A stretch of 38,641 bases of DNA from a bacterium (GCA_029932675.1 JAOZPP010000027.1:1-38641), one strand, 5' to 3'; numbered from the stretch's first letter, positions 1 to 8,654 are shown. Made by a program: numbers and translations. The notes: a model not told the origin generated them from the sequence alone.

Positions 1-391
1 CTTTACACCTCAAATTGCACCTCTTCGTCGGCGATATGGTCAAAAACCCAGGAGGCCGATAGCCGTTTCTTTCCACAAAGGCCTTGAAGTTGGGGTCATT
101 CTGCAGAAGGATGTTACCAATAAAGAGTTCCAGCAATCCCCTTCTCACCTGAGGGGAGATATTCCCGTTTCCCAAGGCTTTATCCACTGAATATAACATA
201 TTTCTGAAGACATAGAACTTATCCTCCTGGACCCTGTGAGGGTGTACCGGGGGGTTCTCTTCCACCACTGCCTTACGAAGTTTTCTCACCGCTACTTTAA
301 GGGCAATCCCCCGGAGCGAATCCCTCCGCAGGACCATGTCTACCAGACTTGTGAAGGGCTGCTCCCATATAGATTTCCCCTTGGAAAGCAT
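1..391 (-). CDS. Radical SAM protein, N-terminal part (cut by window edge)
   Basis: 130 residues are visible and end in PPGFLTISPTKRCNLRC, the first two cysteines of a radical SAM CxxxCxxC cluster; the third lies outside the window. The preceding ~110 residues are mostly helical and carry no motif I recognise, like the N-terminal extension of many radical SAM enzymes of unknown substrate. ATG at 391 is preferred over the in-frame ATG at 397 because GGAGGT (398-403) lies 6 nt ahead of it. It starts 23 bp after the phaR stop on the same strand, so the two are probably co-transcribed. The family call rests on the CNLRC motif and its context; the substrate cannot be guessed. Confidence 0.75.
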   Translation of the reverse strand, partial: MLSKGKSIWEQPFTSLVDMVLRRDSLRGIALKVAVRKLRKAVVEENPPVHPHRVQEDKFYVFRNMLYSVDKALGNGNISPQVRRGLLELFIGNILLQNDPNFKAFVERNGYRPPGFLTISPTKRCNLRCK

Positions 392-414
392 CTCCATACC
401 TCCTTGTTGTCCGT

Positions 415-972
415 TTACCCCTTCCCCAACTTAGGGACTAATCTAACCAGTTCTTCTATCCTCTTGCTCAAGCTATTTACCTTCTTTTTTAGCTCCAAAA
501 ATTCCCTTTCTGAGGCTCTATCAGACCTTCTCCGCAGAATTGCCTCTACATAGACTTCTAAGGCTTTTTTTCTCAACCTAAAACCCTCCATAAGGTTGTT
601 GAGAATAGCTCTTCCTTCCATTTTGGTTAACTTTTTTCTATCCACCAGGTCGGCAACAACCTTCTTTACCCTTTCCTCGCCCTGAGCGGTTAACTCCTCT
701 GCAACTGAAGCCAGTTCATGCACAGACCTCTTCCCCCTCCTTATTAGATCCCTTAATGGGGAGAGGTTTGACCCTCCCCCAGGCCCCATCTCCCTGGATA
801 GGATAATTTGAGCCATCACCCGAGAGCTGATATCAACCCCTGTATGGTGGTCAATGACCTTTACTTCCTCCCCCCTTTCAATAAATCCAGCCACCTGGGA
901 GAGGGATACTAAGCTTTTTGATTTAGTGTCATATAGCTTTCGGTTGGAATATCTCTTAATTAACCTCTTCAT
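415..972 (-). CDS. phaR: PhaR-type polyhydroxyalkanoate synthesis regulator
   Basis: 185 aa. The N-terminus MKRLIKRYSNRKLYDT is the hallmark of the PHB/PHA accumulation regulator DNA-binding domain (about residues 1-60). Family members repress phasin and PHA genes and leave DNA when PHA granules form. The rest is helical and charged and ends in a coiled-coil-like stretch (residues ~140-180). The ribosome site is weak (AGGGAAAA upstream). A perfect palindrome lies 95 bp upstream and could be its own operator. A phasin-like gene sits upstream on the same strand, which fits PHA-granule control. No PHA synthase is visible, so the pathway link rests on family knowledge. Confidence 0.85.
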   Translation of the reverse strand: MKRLIKRYSNRKLYDTKSKSLVSLSQVAGFIERGEEVKVIDHHTGVDISSRVMAQIILSREMGPGGGSNLSPLRDLIRRGKRSVHELASVAEELTAQGEERVKKVVADLVDRKKLTKMEGRAILNNLMEGFRLRKKALEVYVEAILRRRSDRASEREFLELKKKVNSLSKRIEELVRLVPKLGKG

Positions 973-1301
973 AATTTTTCCCTACGGTTATCCTGAGGTT
1001 AGGGAGAGTGTCCCAGAGCTATATTTAGGTCTAAATAAACACAGGATAAATATCGTTATGGCATTTTTACGCAGTGCGTAATTATATGGCTCCATTTAGC
1101 CTCTGTCAAGGAATTTTTCCGAGGATATCGAATTCAGGTTTAATTCACTTTCTACGTCTCCGTCTTCAGCGGTGATCAGCGACTGCTGGCCCCTAGGGGT
1201 GAAATCGGATTCCCGATGAGAAGTGCAAGGAGATAAGGTCGGACCGCAAGCTCGATACTTGGCCCAATTTCACGGTCTATTAGTATTTCCTCCCGGGTTG
1301 C
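973..1301. other. Intergenic region upstream of phaR
   Basis: 329 bp without a credible reading frame. It holds the palindrome at 1067-1081. I see no tRNA, no clear terminator and no strong sigma-70 promoter. A 13-base match to the 3' end of 23S rRNA at 1273-1285 does not extend on either side. Confidence 0.5.
1067..1081. promoter_or_regulatory. Perfect palindrome, possible PhaR operator
   Basis: TTACGCAGTGCGTAA has two perfect 7-bp arms around one central base. It lies 95 bp upstream of phaR. PhaR proteins studied elsewhere bind TGC/GCA-rich dyads, so the GCA-G-TGC core is suggestive. The assignment is an inference. Confidence 0.4.
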
Positions 1302-1610
1302 CTACTGCTTCTCTATTTTCCTTACCCTACCCTCTAACTCCTCAAGCTTGGCTTTGAGTTCATCGATATCGGCCTTAGTGGCTATTTTCATCTTTTGCAA
1401 CGCCTTTTGGGTAGCCTCATCCACCTTCTCCTCAAGCTCTCTCTTGGCCTCCTGTGACTTTTCCAAAAGCTCCTTCACCAACTTCGGCCCTTCCTTACTG
1501 GCAATCTCCCCTTTTTTTACTAGTTCATCAACCAAGCCCTCTATCTTCTCCTTAGTGAGGGCGGCTGCTCCTATGCCAGCGAGGAGAGTCCTTTTCAGCA
1601 ACTCAATCAT
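1302..1610 (-). CDS. Phasin-like PHA granule-associated protein
   Basis: 102 aa. The N-terminus MIELLKRTLLAGIGAAALT is followed by KEKIEGLVDELVKKGEIASKEG and a long charged amphipathic helix to the C-terminus. This is the pattern of the small phasin-superfamily proteins (polyhydroxyalkanoate synthesis regulator phasin). They coat PHA granules through the hydrophobic N-terminal face and self-associate through the coiled coil. An upstream in-frame ATG at 1652 is rejected because AAGGAGGTG lies 8 nt before ATG 1610. The gene sits between arsR and phaR on the same strand, so control by PhaR is likely. Proteins of this type also occur without PHA synthesis, so the exact role is uncertain. Confidence 0.7.
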   Translation of the reverse strand: MIELLKRTLLAGIGAAALTKEKIEGLVDELVKKGEIASKEGPKLVKELLEKSQEAKRELEEKVDEATQKALQKMKIATKADIDELKAKLEELEGRVRKIEKQ

Positions 1611-1723
1611 CTTGAACACCTCCTTTTTACCCCTTTCGGGTCTACCTTGCAAACATTCCGTTCACACCCTGAAATCTTCACCTTTCTTCCATCAAAAATC
1701 CATTCTCCTAAAAGGGGGTTACT

Positions 1724-2098
1724 CTATCCTTTAATTGATTTCCCTATCAGGGATTCCAAGGCCTTTTTCCTCCTTTCCCAGGAAGATTTCAAAATCTCGG
1801 AAACCAAATCTAAGATTTCGAATACCCTCCTGTCGGCGACACCACAATAAACGTTAAGACCCTCCCTGCGGGAAATGACTAAACCGGCGTCCCTTAAAAT
1901 AGCCAAATGTCTGGAAACTACAGATTGATCGAGGTTTAATCGGGAAACCAGTTCCCCTACCCTCTTCTCCCCTCCCTGCAGGAGCTTCAAGATCTCTATT
2001 CTGCTTCCTGAGGCTAAGGCCGAGAGGAGGCTTTTCCTGGGATCATGGGGTTCCCGAAATAGCTTCCTCTTAAAGGTTTTCTTTAGTCTCTTAGGCAT
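1724..2098 (-). CDS. ArsR-family winged-helix transcription regulator
   Basis: 124 aa. Residues ~20-100 form an ArsR/SmtB winged helix: SGSRIEILKLLQGGEKRVGELVSRL, then the recognition helix LDQSVVSRHLAILRDAGLVISRR and a wing. No Cys-rich metal site is present (the only Cys is in NVYCGVAD), so it may sense something other than metal, or act with a partner. The first 20 residues are very basic. There is a clear promoter, but no Shine-Dalgarno sequence before ATG 2098. A dyad overlapping the start codon suggests autorepression. It is the first gene of the minus-strand PHA cluster and diverges from def. Confidence 0.85.
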   Translation of the reverse strand: MPKRLKKTFKRKLFREPHDPRKSLLSALASGSRIEILKLLQGGEKRVGELVSRLNLDQSVVSRHLAILRDAGLVISRREGLNVYCGVADRRVFEILDLVSEILKSSWERRKKALESLIGKSIKG

Positions 2099-2157
2099 TA
2101 TGCTTATATGGTTAATTGTGCATAAAATAATATAAGAATACCTTTGCCCTTTGTCAA
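2098..2157 (-). promoter_or_regulatory. arsR promoter with overlapping dyad
   Basis: TTGACA (2152-2157) and TATATT (2129-2134) are separated by exactly 17 bp on the minus strand. Inverted copies of TTATGC/GCATAA at 2098-2103 and 2120-2125 lie between the -10 box and the start codon and are a plausible site for autorepression. Confidence 0.7.
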
Positions 2158-2210
2158 GGTTTTTTGAAAACCACTTTAATCTTTTGGAATTTGATCGGTG
2201 GATAAAGAGG

Positions 2211-2239
2211 TTGACTTTTCCGGAGGGGAAGGTTATCTT
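2211..2239 (+). promoter_or_regulatory. Promoter for def-amrS
   Basis: TTGACT (2211-2216), 17-bp spacer, TATCTT (2234-2239), about 24 bp before the def start codon. Confidence 0.55.
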
Positions 2240-2262
2240 TCTTTTACAAAAGGAGAGATCAA

Positions 2263-2766
2263 ATGGGCATTCTGAAGGTGAAGGTGTATCCAGCAGAGGT
2301 GCTCAGGGAGAGGGCAGGAGAAGTGAAGAATATCAGTGGGGAGACTAAGTCACTCGTAGATGATATGGCTCAAACTATGTATGCCTATGAAGGAATTGGA
2401 TTGGCCGCTCCCCAAGTAGGCATCTCCCAGAGGGTAATTGTCTTTGATGTGGGGGAAGGATTAGTCAGCCTGATAAATCCCCTTATCTTAGAGGAAGATG
2501 GGCAAGAACTCTATGAAGAGGGTTGTCTTAGCCTTCCTGGCATAATGACGGAGGTGAAAAGGGCTCGAAGGATTTTGGTGAAGGGGGTAGATCTTGATGG
2601 AGGAGAGAAGGAGTTGGAGGTAGAAGGACTTTTGGCCAGGGTCATCCAACACGAAGTCGACCACCTCAATGGTGTTTTAATTATAGATAAGGTCTCCACT
2701 ATTCGCCGACGGCTCATGGAGGGGAAGATAAGAAAGCTGCGGAAGAGGGGGGAGTGGGGGAGATGA
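2263..2766 (+). CDS. def: Peptide deformylase
   Basis: 167 aa, the usual length of bacterial PDF. It removes the formyl group from the initiator Met of nascent proteins. All three family motifs are present in order: GIGLAAPQVG (about residues 45-54), EEGCLSLPG with the metal-binding Cys, and HEVDHLNGVL with the two metal-binding His and the catalytic Glu. The start has AAAAGGAGA a few bases upstream. The stop overlaps the amrS start as ATGA, indicating translational coupling. Confidence 0.97.
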   Translation: MGILKVKVYPAEVLRERAGEVKNISGETKSLVDDMAQTMYAYEGIGLAAPQVGISQRVIVFDVGEGLVSLINPLILEEDGQELYEEGCLSLPGIMTEVKRARRILVKGVDLDGGEKELEVEGLLARVIQHEVDHLNGVLIIDKVSTIRRRLMEGKIRKLRKRGEWGR

Positions 2767-3773
2767 AAGAGGCAATGCTTTATGAAAGGCTGGGAGAGGG
2801 GAAGGTGAGGTGTGCTCTCTGTTCCCATCGGTGTCTCATTGGACCTGGGGGGCGAGGGATATGTGGGGTAAGGGAGAATAGGGAAGGGACCCTCTACTCC
2901 CTGGTCTATGAGAAGGCCATTTCTTGGAATGTTGATCCCATCGAAAAGAAGCCTCTCTTTCATCTCTTCCCCGGTTCACACTCCCTCTCCATAGCTACCG
3001 TAGGTTGTAACTTTAGATGTAACTTCTGCCAGAACTATAACATCTCTCAAATGCCCACTGATGAGGGAAGGATCACTGGCTATAAGATTACCCCTCAGGA
3101 GATAGTGGAGATGGCTCTCCGATACCGATGTAAGAGCATCGCTTATACCTATACCGAGCCTACCATATTCTTCGAATATGCTTACGAAACAGCAGAACTG
3201 AGCAGAAGGGCTGGGCTGAAGAACATATTTGTCACCAACGGGTATATGACAGAAGAGGCTCTAAAGGAGATGGCTCCCTTCCTGGATGCGGCCAATGTAG
3301 ATCTGAAATCCTTCCGGGAGGAATTTTACCATAAGCTGGTGGGGGCGAGGCTTGGTCCTGTGCTGGATAGGCTCCATCAGCTTAAGGGGATGGGGATCTG
3401 GGTTGAGGTAACCACGCTAATCATCCCTACCCTCAACGATTCACCTGGAGAACTAAAGGAGATTGCCAGATTTGTCCGCAGCATTGGGGAGGAGACGCCT
3501 TGGCATATCAGTGCCTTCTATCCTGCTTATAAACTGAGGGACCTTCCCCCTACTCCGGCCTCAACCCTAAAGAGGGCACGGCAAATAGGGATAGGGGAGG
3601 GCTTAAGGTATGTCTATACTGGGAATATCCCTGGAGAAGAGGGAGAAAATACCTATTGCTATCAATGTAGGAAGAGGCTCATCCACCGCTGGGGATTTAC
3701 CATATTGGAGAACCTAATAGAGAATGGCCACTGCCCCTTCTGTGGGGCTAAGGTAGATGGGATTGGGATGTAA
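2763..3773 (+). CDS. amrS: AmmeMemoRadiSam system radical SAM enzyme
   Basis: 336 aa from ATG 2763 (a GTG at 2754 is possible, but the ATGA overlap with def favours 2763). N-terminal CALCSHRCLIGPGGRGICGVREN is the paired-Cys segment of this family, followed by the SAM cluster CNFRCNFCQN and AYTYTEPTIFFEYA. A C-terminal zinc-ribbon-like CYQC...CPFCG closes the protein. It belongs to the PflA-like AmmeMemoRadiSam group, which usually accompanies Memo and AMMECR1 proteins; neither partner is in this window. The function of the system is not firmly known. Confidence 0.9.
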   Translation: MKEAMLYERLGEGKVRCALCSHRCLIGPGGRGICGVRENREGTLYSLVYEKAISWNVDPIEKKPLFHLFPGSHSLSIATVGCNFRCNFCQNYNISQMPTDEGRITGYKITPQEIVEMALRYRCKSIAYTYTEPTIFFEYAYETAELSRRAGLKNIFVTNGYMTEEALKEMAPFLDAANVDLKSFREEFYHKLVGARLGPVLDRLHQLKGMGIWVEVTTLIIPTLNDSPGELKEIARFVRSIGEETPWHISAFYPAYKLRDLPPTPASTLKRARQIGIGEGLRYVYTGNIPGEEGENTYCYQCRKRLIHRWGFTILENLIENGHCPFCGAKVDGIGM

Positions 3774-3864
3774 GTGACCTCTCTTCAGGCTTAGGGATGA
3801 GTAAGAAGGGCTAAGGCCCCCCTATCGAGAGCTTTGCCAGATTAGCCATTCAGTTTAAAATATT

Positions 3865-3888
3865 GGCCGAAGGGGAAACCCTTCGGCC
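3865..3888 (-). terminator. Terminator of the maturase/peptide operon
   Basis: A perfect 10-bp stem (GGCCGAAGGG / CCCTTCGGCC) closed by a tetraloop is followed on the minus strand by AATATTTTAAA. It lies 47 bp after the stop of the 36-codon peptide gene. Confidence 0.75.
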
Positions 3889-3935
3889 GTTCACAACCTG
3901 TGGCCAAGAACAGCATCCCCTCGAAGGGGACAGCC

Positions 3936-4046
3936 TCAATAATTTGAAGCTGGTACATGCATTATGCAGCCACAGTTCCATGGTGGGCACACTGGGACCG
4001 GAGTGATTGGACCGTCCACTCCAGACGGATCCACAACCCACTCCAT
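3936..4046 (-). CDS. Candidate Cys-rich RiPP precursor peptide (36 aa)
   Basis: ATG 4046 is the base directly after the maturase TAA, with AAGGAGGTG 6-7 nt upstream, one of the best ribosome sites in the window. The product begins MEWVVDPSGVDGPITPV and ends in a Pro/Cys-rich segment VCPPWNCGCIMHVP plus a short tail ASNY. Cysteines are at 20, 25 and 27 (C-x4-C-x-C), with Trp23, Asn24 and His30 between or near them. A short acidic N-terminal half and a Cys-rich C-terminal half fit a leader-core precursor of a radical SAM/SPASM maturase (sactipeptide, ranthipeptide or cyclophane-like product). I recognise no homologous family. A terminator follows. That it is expressed and modified is an inference from adjacency and the ribosome site. 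Confidence 0.7.
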   Translation of the reverse strand: MEWVVDPSGVDGPITPVPVCPPWNCGCIMHVPASNY

Positions 4047-5414
4047 TTAAGCCACCTCCTTTCCACCTTTAGCTCGACCGACCCCTTGCCTTAAGGGATT
4101 ACTAAGACGGCCGGCATAGTACAACTTTAACATACCCAGTAGGTTGTACCTCCAGTTATCACATGCCCCTCGGGTACGCGTCTCCAACCTTAATCCCACA
4201 TAAGGGCATCCTCCCAGGCAGACAGGGAGAAGCTTACACTCCCTGCACTCCTCTCTCTCAAAGACATCCCAGGCGAGCCATTTTAGAACGTTCCTCTTCT
4301 TTTCCTCGTATTTGGTTGGATCACTAACATGGCCCACGGCTTCGTCCGGGTTCCCGGGGTCGCTCCAACACTTGTAGAGGTAACCCGAAGGTCCGACCAC
4401 GAAGGAATTGACATGGTCCGCCTCACAGTAATGAAATTTGGGGCGAGGGTATTTTGCCAGGTTGAAGCCCTTCTCCAACCCTCCCTTGGTCAACCGCAGT
4501 TCTAAGTCCGTATACTCCTGGTCTCTGAGACAGCTCCCAGCTATGCTGGCACAGGCTTCTGTATGGGCCATCACCTTGGCGAAATATATCGAGACCTTCC
4601 CTTTGAGACCATAGTCCTCTATTGCGTCCAAGAGCTCCAACACCCTATCCGCGTTATTCCTGTCCGTGTTGACCCTGATTTGAATTTGTTTCAAAACCTT
4701 GGAAACCTGAGAGAGGTTTTCCATGATCCGATCGAAGCTCCCCCGACCATTAGCCAGGGGGCGCCTCTGGTCATGCACCTCTCGGGGTCCATCTAGGGTG
4801 ACCTGGGCCGTTTCAATCCCCATTTCCTTTAGCCTCTTAGCCACATCTCTGGTGAGCAGGTAGCCATTGGTGACTATTCCTCCTGGAGAATACTTGATCC
4901 CTTTGGCTTCACAGATCTTGGCAAATTCACCCCTCAAATAGGCGATGATATCCAGGGCCAATAGTGGTTCACCTCCGTACCAACTGGTAGTCAGGCTTTC
5001 GACTCCCTCGGTCTTCTTCCTCACAAATTCAACTAATCCCCTTTGAATCTCTCGGCTCATGGTGATGTTTTTTCGGCCTTCATAACAGTATATGCACCGG
5101 AAATTACACCTCAAAGTGGGGAGGATCGTCAACTTTAGTGGCCTCGGATTGAACCTGCTGCTCCTATACCTCACTTTGAGGATATCCAGCTCATCTACCC
5201 CCTCCCGGAGGAGGAACCCACCCTGGAGGAGCTTCTCCCGTAACTCCAGTTTAGCCTGGCTATCGTATCGATAACTATTGGGTGAACGCAAGATCTCTTG
5301 GACCTGGCGGTGCTTTTCCTCGGTTAAGGTAGCCAAGCCACCGCTCAGGGCGTTGAAGGCCAGATGGGTGCCATTCTCGGCATCAAAGAAGAAATTATAT
5401 CTCGAGGGTTGCAT
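4047..5414 (-). CDS. Radical SAM/SPASM peptide maturase
   Basis: 455 aa. Residues 1-90 form an N-terminal domain (SRYNFFFDAENGTHLAFNAL) of the kind seen in peptide-modifying radical SAM enzymes. The SAM cluster is C103-x3-C107-x2-C110 in LPTLRCNFRCIYCYEG, followed by WYGGEPLL. The C-terminal SPASM domain has CEAD, then GPSGYLYKCWSDPGNP, then CRECKLLPVCLGGCP and a last Cys in RGACDNW, giving ligands for two auxiliary Fe-S clusters. Length and domain order match enzymes that crosslink Cys or other side chains in ribosomal peptides. It has its own promoter and is followed without a gap by the peptide gene. No transporter or protease is beside it. Confidence 0.92.
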   Translation of the reverse strand: MQPSRYNFFFDAENGTHLAFNALSGGLATLTEEKHRQVQEILRSPNSYRYDSQAKLELREKLLQGGFLLREGVDELDILKVRYRSSRFNPRPLKLTILPTLRCNFRCIYCYEGRKNITMSREIQRGLVEFVRKKTEGVESLTTSWYGGEPLLALDIIAYLRGEFAKICEAKGIKYSPGGIVTNGYLLTRDVAKRLKEMGIETAQVTLDGPREVHDQRRPLANGRGSFDRIMENLSQVSKVLKQIQIRVNTDRNNADRVLELLDAIEDYGLKGKVSIYFAKVMAHTEACASIAGSCLRDQEYTDLELRLTKGGLEKGFNLAKYPRPKFHYCEADHVNSFVVGPSGYLYKCWSDPGNPDEAVGHVSDPTKYEEKKRNVLKWLAWDVFEREECRECKLLPVCLGGCPYVGLRLETRTRGACDNWRYNLLGMLKLYYAGRLSNPLRQGVGRAKGGKEVA

Positions 5415-5443
5415 GGGTCCCCCTTTTCTGCTTAGGGTTAATT

Positions 5444-5472
5444 ATCTTAAACTCCTATGAGTCTTTTGTCAA
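5444..5472 (-). promoter_or_regulatory. Promoter of the maturase/peptide operon
   Basis: TTGACA (5467-5472), 17-bp spacer, TAAGAT (5444-5449) on the minus strand, about 30 bp before the maturase ATG. Confidence 0.65.
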
Positions 5473-5592
5473 CTGATTTTTTGTGATCTAAGGAGATTTT
5501 TTTGCTGGGGGAAATGGCCTATGATCCAGGGGACCCTCAAGGGGGGAACTTCTGAGGTTTATCCAATGTTGCTTTATTTGCTTGGTAAGTAG

Positions 5593-6564
5593 TCAGCTAA
5601 AATTAATTTCATATTTTGTTCCATAGTTGCATACCACATTCTCAATGTATCTCACCAGATAGGGCCACCCCTTGTAGGCCCACCATTCTATCCATTGGTA
5701 CTTCATAAAGCGCCAAAGTATCTCGATGAGATTCAATTGAGGAGAATACTTGGGAAGATGAAATATCTCCAAGTTCTTGCTTCGCCACTCAGAGACCTTC
5801 TCTGAAATTGCGGCACTTGTGTGAAAGGAAGAGTTATCCATTACGACTACAGTCTTTCTTCCAGATTGAGGCAGCAAGCAATGACTAATTTACTGTCCAC
5901 AGCTCCTTCTGTAGTGTAGGCAATCAAACCTTGCTTTTGACTCAAGAATCCCAGGATGCTTAGCCGCTTTGGGCAACTGGATTCAACCTGAATAGTTTCG
6001 CCTTTTTTCTGCCAGGCATAGGGTAGGTAAGGGTCCAAACAGAATCCTCTCATCGAAGAAGTATAGGTCTATGAGTCCCTGGTTTGCTTGCTCCTTCAGC
6101 TCTTCTAACTCCCCTTTCCTCTGAGCATACTCATCAGGATCAGGGGCTCCCTTGGGCTTCTTGCGAATACGTCGCCAACTGAACCCAGAGGCACGCAGAA
6201 TGCGCTTGCTCACTGATACCCCAAATCTCTCTTTCACCAAGGCAACAATCTTTTTTAGGTTTTTCGGGAATTCCTTGGCCCACTGTTGCACTTGAGCTTG
6301 TTGGAAAGCATTCAACCTAGGCCTTCTCCCTCTGCCCTTTTGCTCGTAAAGCCCAGCGAAATGATGTGCTTCCCATAAATCTAACCAACTATAGATTGTT
6401 CGGGTAGTCTTTTTGAAGATCTTTGCCAAATTTGGGACAGGGATACCCTGATAGCTCAAGGGAATACAATGGGCTCGTTGACGCACGTGATGTTTCTTAC
6501 TTTCTCGATAGATGCGGGATAACAAGCTCATCTGCAAGGAACAGAAGTTTCTGACAAAACGCAT
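5593..6564 (-). pseudogene. IS630-like transposase, frameshifted
   Basis: Three pieces in different frames make up one DDE transposase. 6564-5983 gives the N-terminal HTH part (IYSWLDLWEAHHFAGLYEQKGRG...) through LYFFDE. 6053-5847 continues RGFCLDPYLPYAWQKKGE. 5877-5593 gives RKTVVVMDNSSFHTS and YSPQLNLIEILWRFMK. FFDE, VVMDN and NLIEILW supply the three acidic catalytic residues of the IS630/Tc1 superfamily. One frame break falls after FFDE near 6050 and another near 5870, where the middle of the protein also looks shortened. There is no slippery heptamer at either break, so I read it as decay and not programmed frameshifting. Terminal inverted repeats could not be identified. Confidence 0.8.
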
Positions 6565-6618
6565 TTAAATCCTCCCTTTAATATTATGACCTTAATCGTT
6601 GCGAGTTTGTAAATGTTA

Positions 6619-7729
6619 TCAGGCGACAAGGTTGATCTTTGAAAGAACCTTCATGAGATGTTTGCGGCCATATGAGCTCTTCAGTGCCTCCTGAATGTAA
6701 AGCATGTTCTCTTTGTTTACCTCTGCTTTCACCACCTCCATCATCTGTGGTGTGCGAGCGTTCTGGAGGTGATAAGCTTCCTTAGGGGAGAGGGAACCCC
6801 GCAGTAACTGTAGTCTTCTATACTCCAGGAACAAGAAGGTGATCAAGACAATATCCACCCAATGCTCAGAGGCCGGGAAGTTCTCCCGTAGCTCGTAGAG
6901 CTCAACAATCTGTTTGGCTGTGAGTTGGCAGTTATTGGTCAACAGCACCTTGGTAGAGAAGCTTCTGTGTTTGCTCTTGATCTTCTCTTTTTTGGAAAAC
7001 ACTACCCATCGCTTTCCAAGTTTAGCGATGTTGAATCTCTTCTTGCTCTTCTCCGCCTTGGAGCTCTGCGGAAAGAGCTATACTGCTCGCTTCTGGTGTC
7101 CAAGGTTATCCCCTGAAGAGCTTTGGAGGGAAGTGACTCTAACAGAGGAACAATAGGCTGACCGTTTCAGGGACGTGGAGCTCAAAGAGCATTTCCACTA
7201 CTAGATCAACTTGGCTACGGTATTTTAGGCCATGCCTTTTGGCATAGGCTTTGGTATAATAGCTACGCCGGGGCAAGGGAATGCGGGTGCCGCTCTCGGT
7301 GATGAGCAGTCCCATGACCCAAAGATGGGTTTGACTTCCCTTACCCCTTTTACCCCTGTCCTTATACTTGATAGTGTTACCATTGCGTTTACGAGACTTC
7401 CATCTTCTCTGGGTCTTCTTGGTAGTGGTATCAAAGATAACCAAACCATTGAGCCGGGAAAGATAACCTCTGTTGCTGGAAGAATAGACCAAAGAAGCTC
7501 CAGTAAACCTGGAGGGTATCAAATCCTGGATTATTGAATACCCTATTCACATTGCTTTGTTGCGTTGTTCGGTCAATACCTCTTGACCAAGTTTGCGCAT
7601 GGATAGCTTCCCAATGCAAAGGGCAAATGGCAAGACAAATCTCGGGAGGTAATTATCTCTGCCATATTTGAGAAGGGAAGGGATATGTAAAAGAATCTCC
7701 TTATGTTTCTGGGGAGTCGCCAAGCACAT
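6619..7729 (-). pseudogene. Second DDE transposase remnant (IS4-superfamily-like), broken
   Basis: The N-terminal piece (7729-7547, MCLATPQKHKEILLHIPSLL...QEVLTEQRNKAM), the middle (7522-7139, LNGLVIFDTTTKKTQRR...) and the C-terminal piece (7002-6619, VLLTNNCQLTAKQIVELYELR...ERRWVD-like HWVDIVLITFLFLEYRRLQLLRG) lie in order but in different frames. FDTTTK and the TAKQIVELYELR region resemble the first Asp and the Glu region of IS4-superfamily transposases. Sequence is missing after ELYELR, where the strand-and-helix region of a full enzyme would be. The ATG at 7729 has a G-rich ribosome site, so the right end of the insertion is probably just beyond, near 7740. Inactive. Confidence 0.65.
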
Positions 7730-7737
7730 TATTCCCC

Positions 7738-8654
7738 CCTCAAAGATCTTAAATCTGGGTAATGGGGGGGATACCTACGACATTATGGTTACGGATAACC
7801 AGGGTTGGGCTCTAAATCCCTCCACATTTTCGGTATCACTTGCCCCCTGTTGCACGGATACTACTCTCTCTATCACGGCCTCCGTTCCTCCGGGTGCCCT
7901 GGCTGGTACTGTGGATGAGATCAAGCTGAAGGCAATTTCCCAGGCTGATCCAGCGGTTAAAGATTCTAATTGGGTGACCGTTACCGTTATAGACACCTTA
8001 CCTCCGGCACCAATCACAGATCTCTCCGCCAGGACAGCTACGAGCAGCTCTGTTATTTTGTCCTGGACCTCACCAGGAGATGATGGCAATGAAGGCACTG
8101 CTTCGGTTTATGCCATTCGTTACTCTCTCGAGCAGGTTGGTGCTGATACTAACAGTTGGTGGAACGCTGCATCCATAGTATCAGGAGGGCCTTCTCCATC
8201 CCCTCCAGGGGGCAGAGATAGTTGTGAAGTTAGTGGGTTATCTCCAAGCACCGTCTACTATTTCCTCATCAGGACCGCCGATGAATCACCCAATTGGTCT
8301 GGATTCTCCAATGTCGCCTGCGAAACCACCTATGCCGTAGGCATTGAGGGGAAAGGTGAGCTAAATGAATTGCCTGGATCGTTTAAACTTTTCCAGAACT
8401 ATCCTAACCCCTTTAATCCCATAACCGAAATCAGATACCTTTTGCCCTATGTTAGCCATGTGAAAATCGAGATTTACAACCTTTTAGGTAGAAGGATAAT
8501 TACCTTAGTCGATGAATACCAAGAAGCGGGTTCCAGAGTGGTCAGGTGGGATGGAAGAGACGGAGGGGGGAACAGGGTGGAGAGCGGGGTTTACTTCTAT
8601 CGAGTAGAAGCAGGTGGGTATAAGACCACTAAAAAAATGGTTTTACTGAGATAG
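7738..8654 (+). pseudogene. 3' remnant of a secreted protein gene with C-terminal sorting domain
   Basis: The open frame begins inside the antisense strand of the transposase remnant. Recognisable protein starts near 7745 (LNLGNGGDTYDIMVTDNQGW), a beta-sandwich repeat of cell-surface proteins. Next come a fibronectin type III-like domain (PPAPITDLSARTATSSSVILSW ... STVYYFLIRTADE) and a T9SS-like tail: NYPNPFNPITEIRY, IYNLLGRRIITLVD, WDGRDGGGNRVESGVYFYR and a final KKMVLLR. No start codon, ribosome site or signal peptide belongs to it, so the 5' part was lost through the insertion. If translated it would stay in the cytoplasm. The bulk of the original gene is not seen elsewhere in the window. 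Confidence 0.75.

Noticed and set aside
1273-1285. CGGTCTATTAGTA matches the 3' end of bacterial 23S rRNA read in reverse
   Set aside because: The match stops after 13 bases on both sides and no 5S or further 23S sequence follows; treated as chance.
3850-4041. 63-codon frame after the radical SAM/SPASM gene
   Set aside because: It uses a GTG start that ignores the strong ribosome site. The ATG at 4046, with ideal spacing in another frame, gives the 36-aa peptide.
6634-7749. GATCTTTGA in inverted orientation at both ends of the second transposase remnant as terminal repeats
   Set aside because: Nine bases only, and the left copy lies inside the coding sequence; not convincing as insertion-sequence ends.
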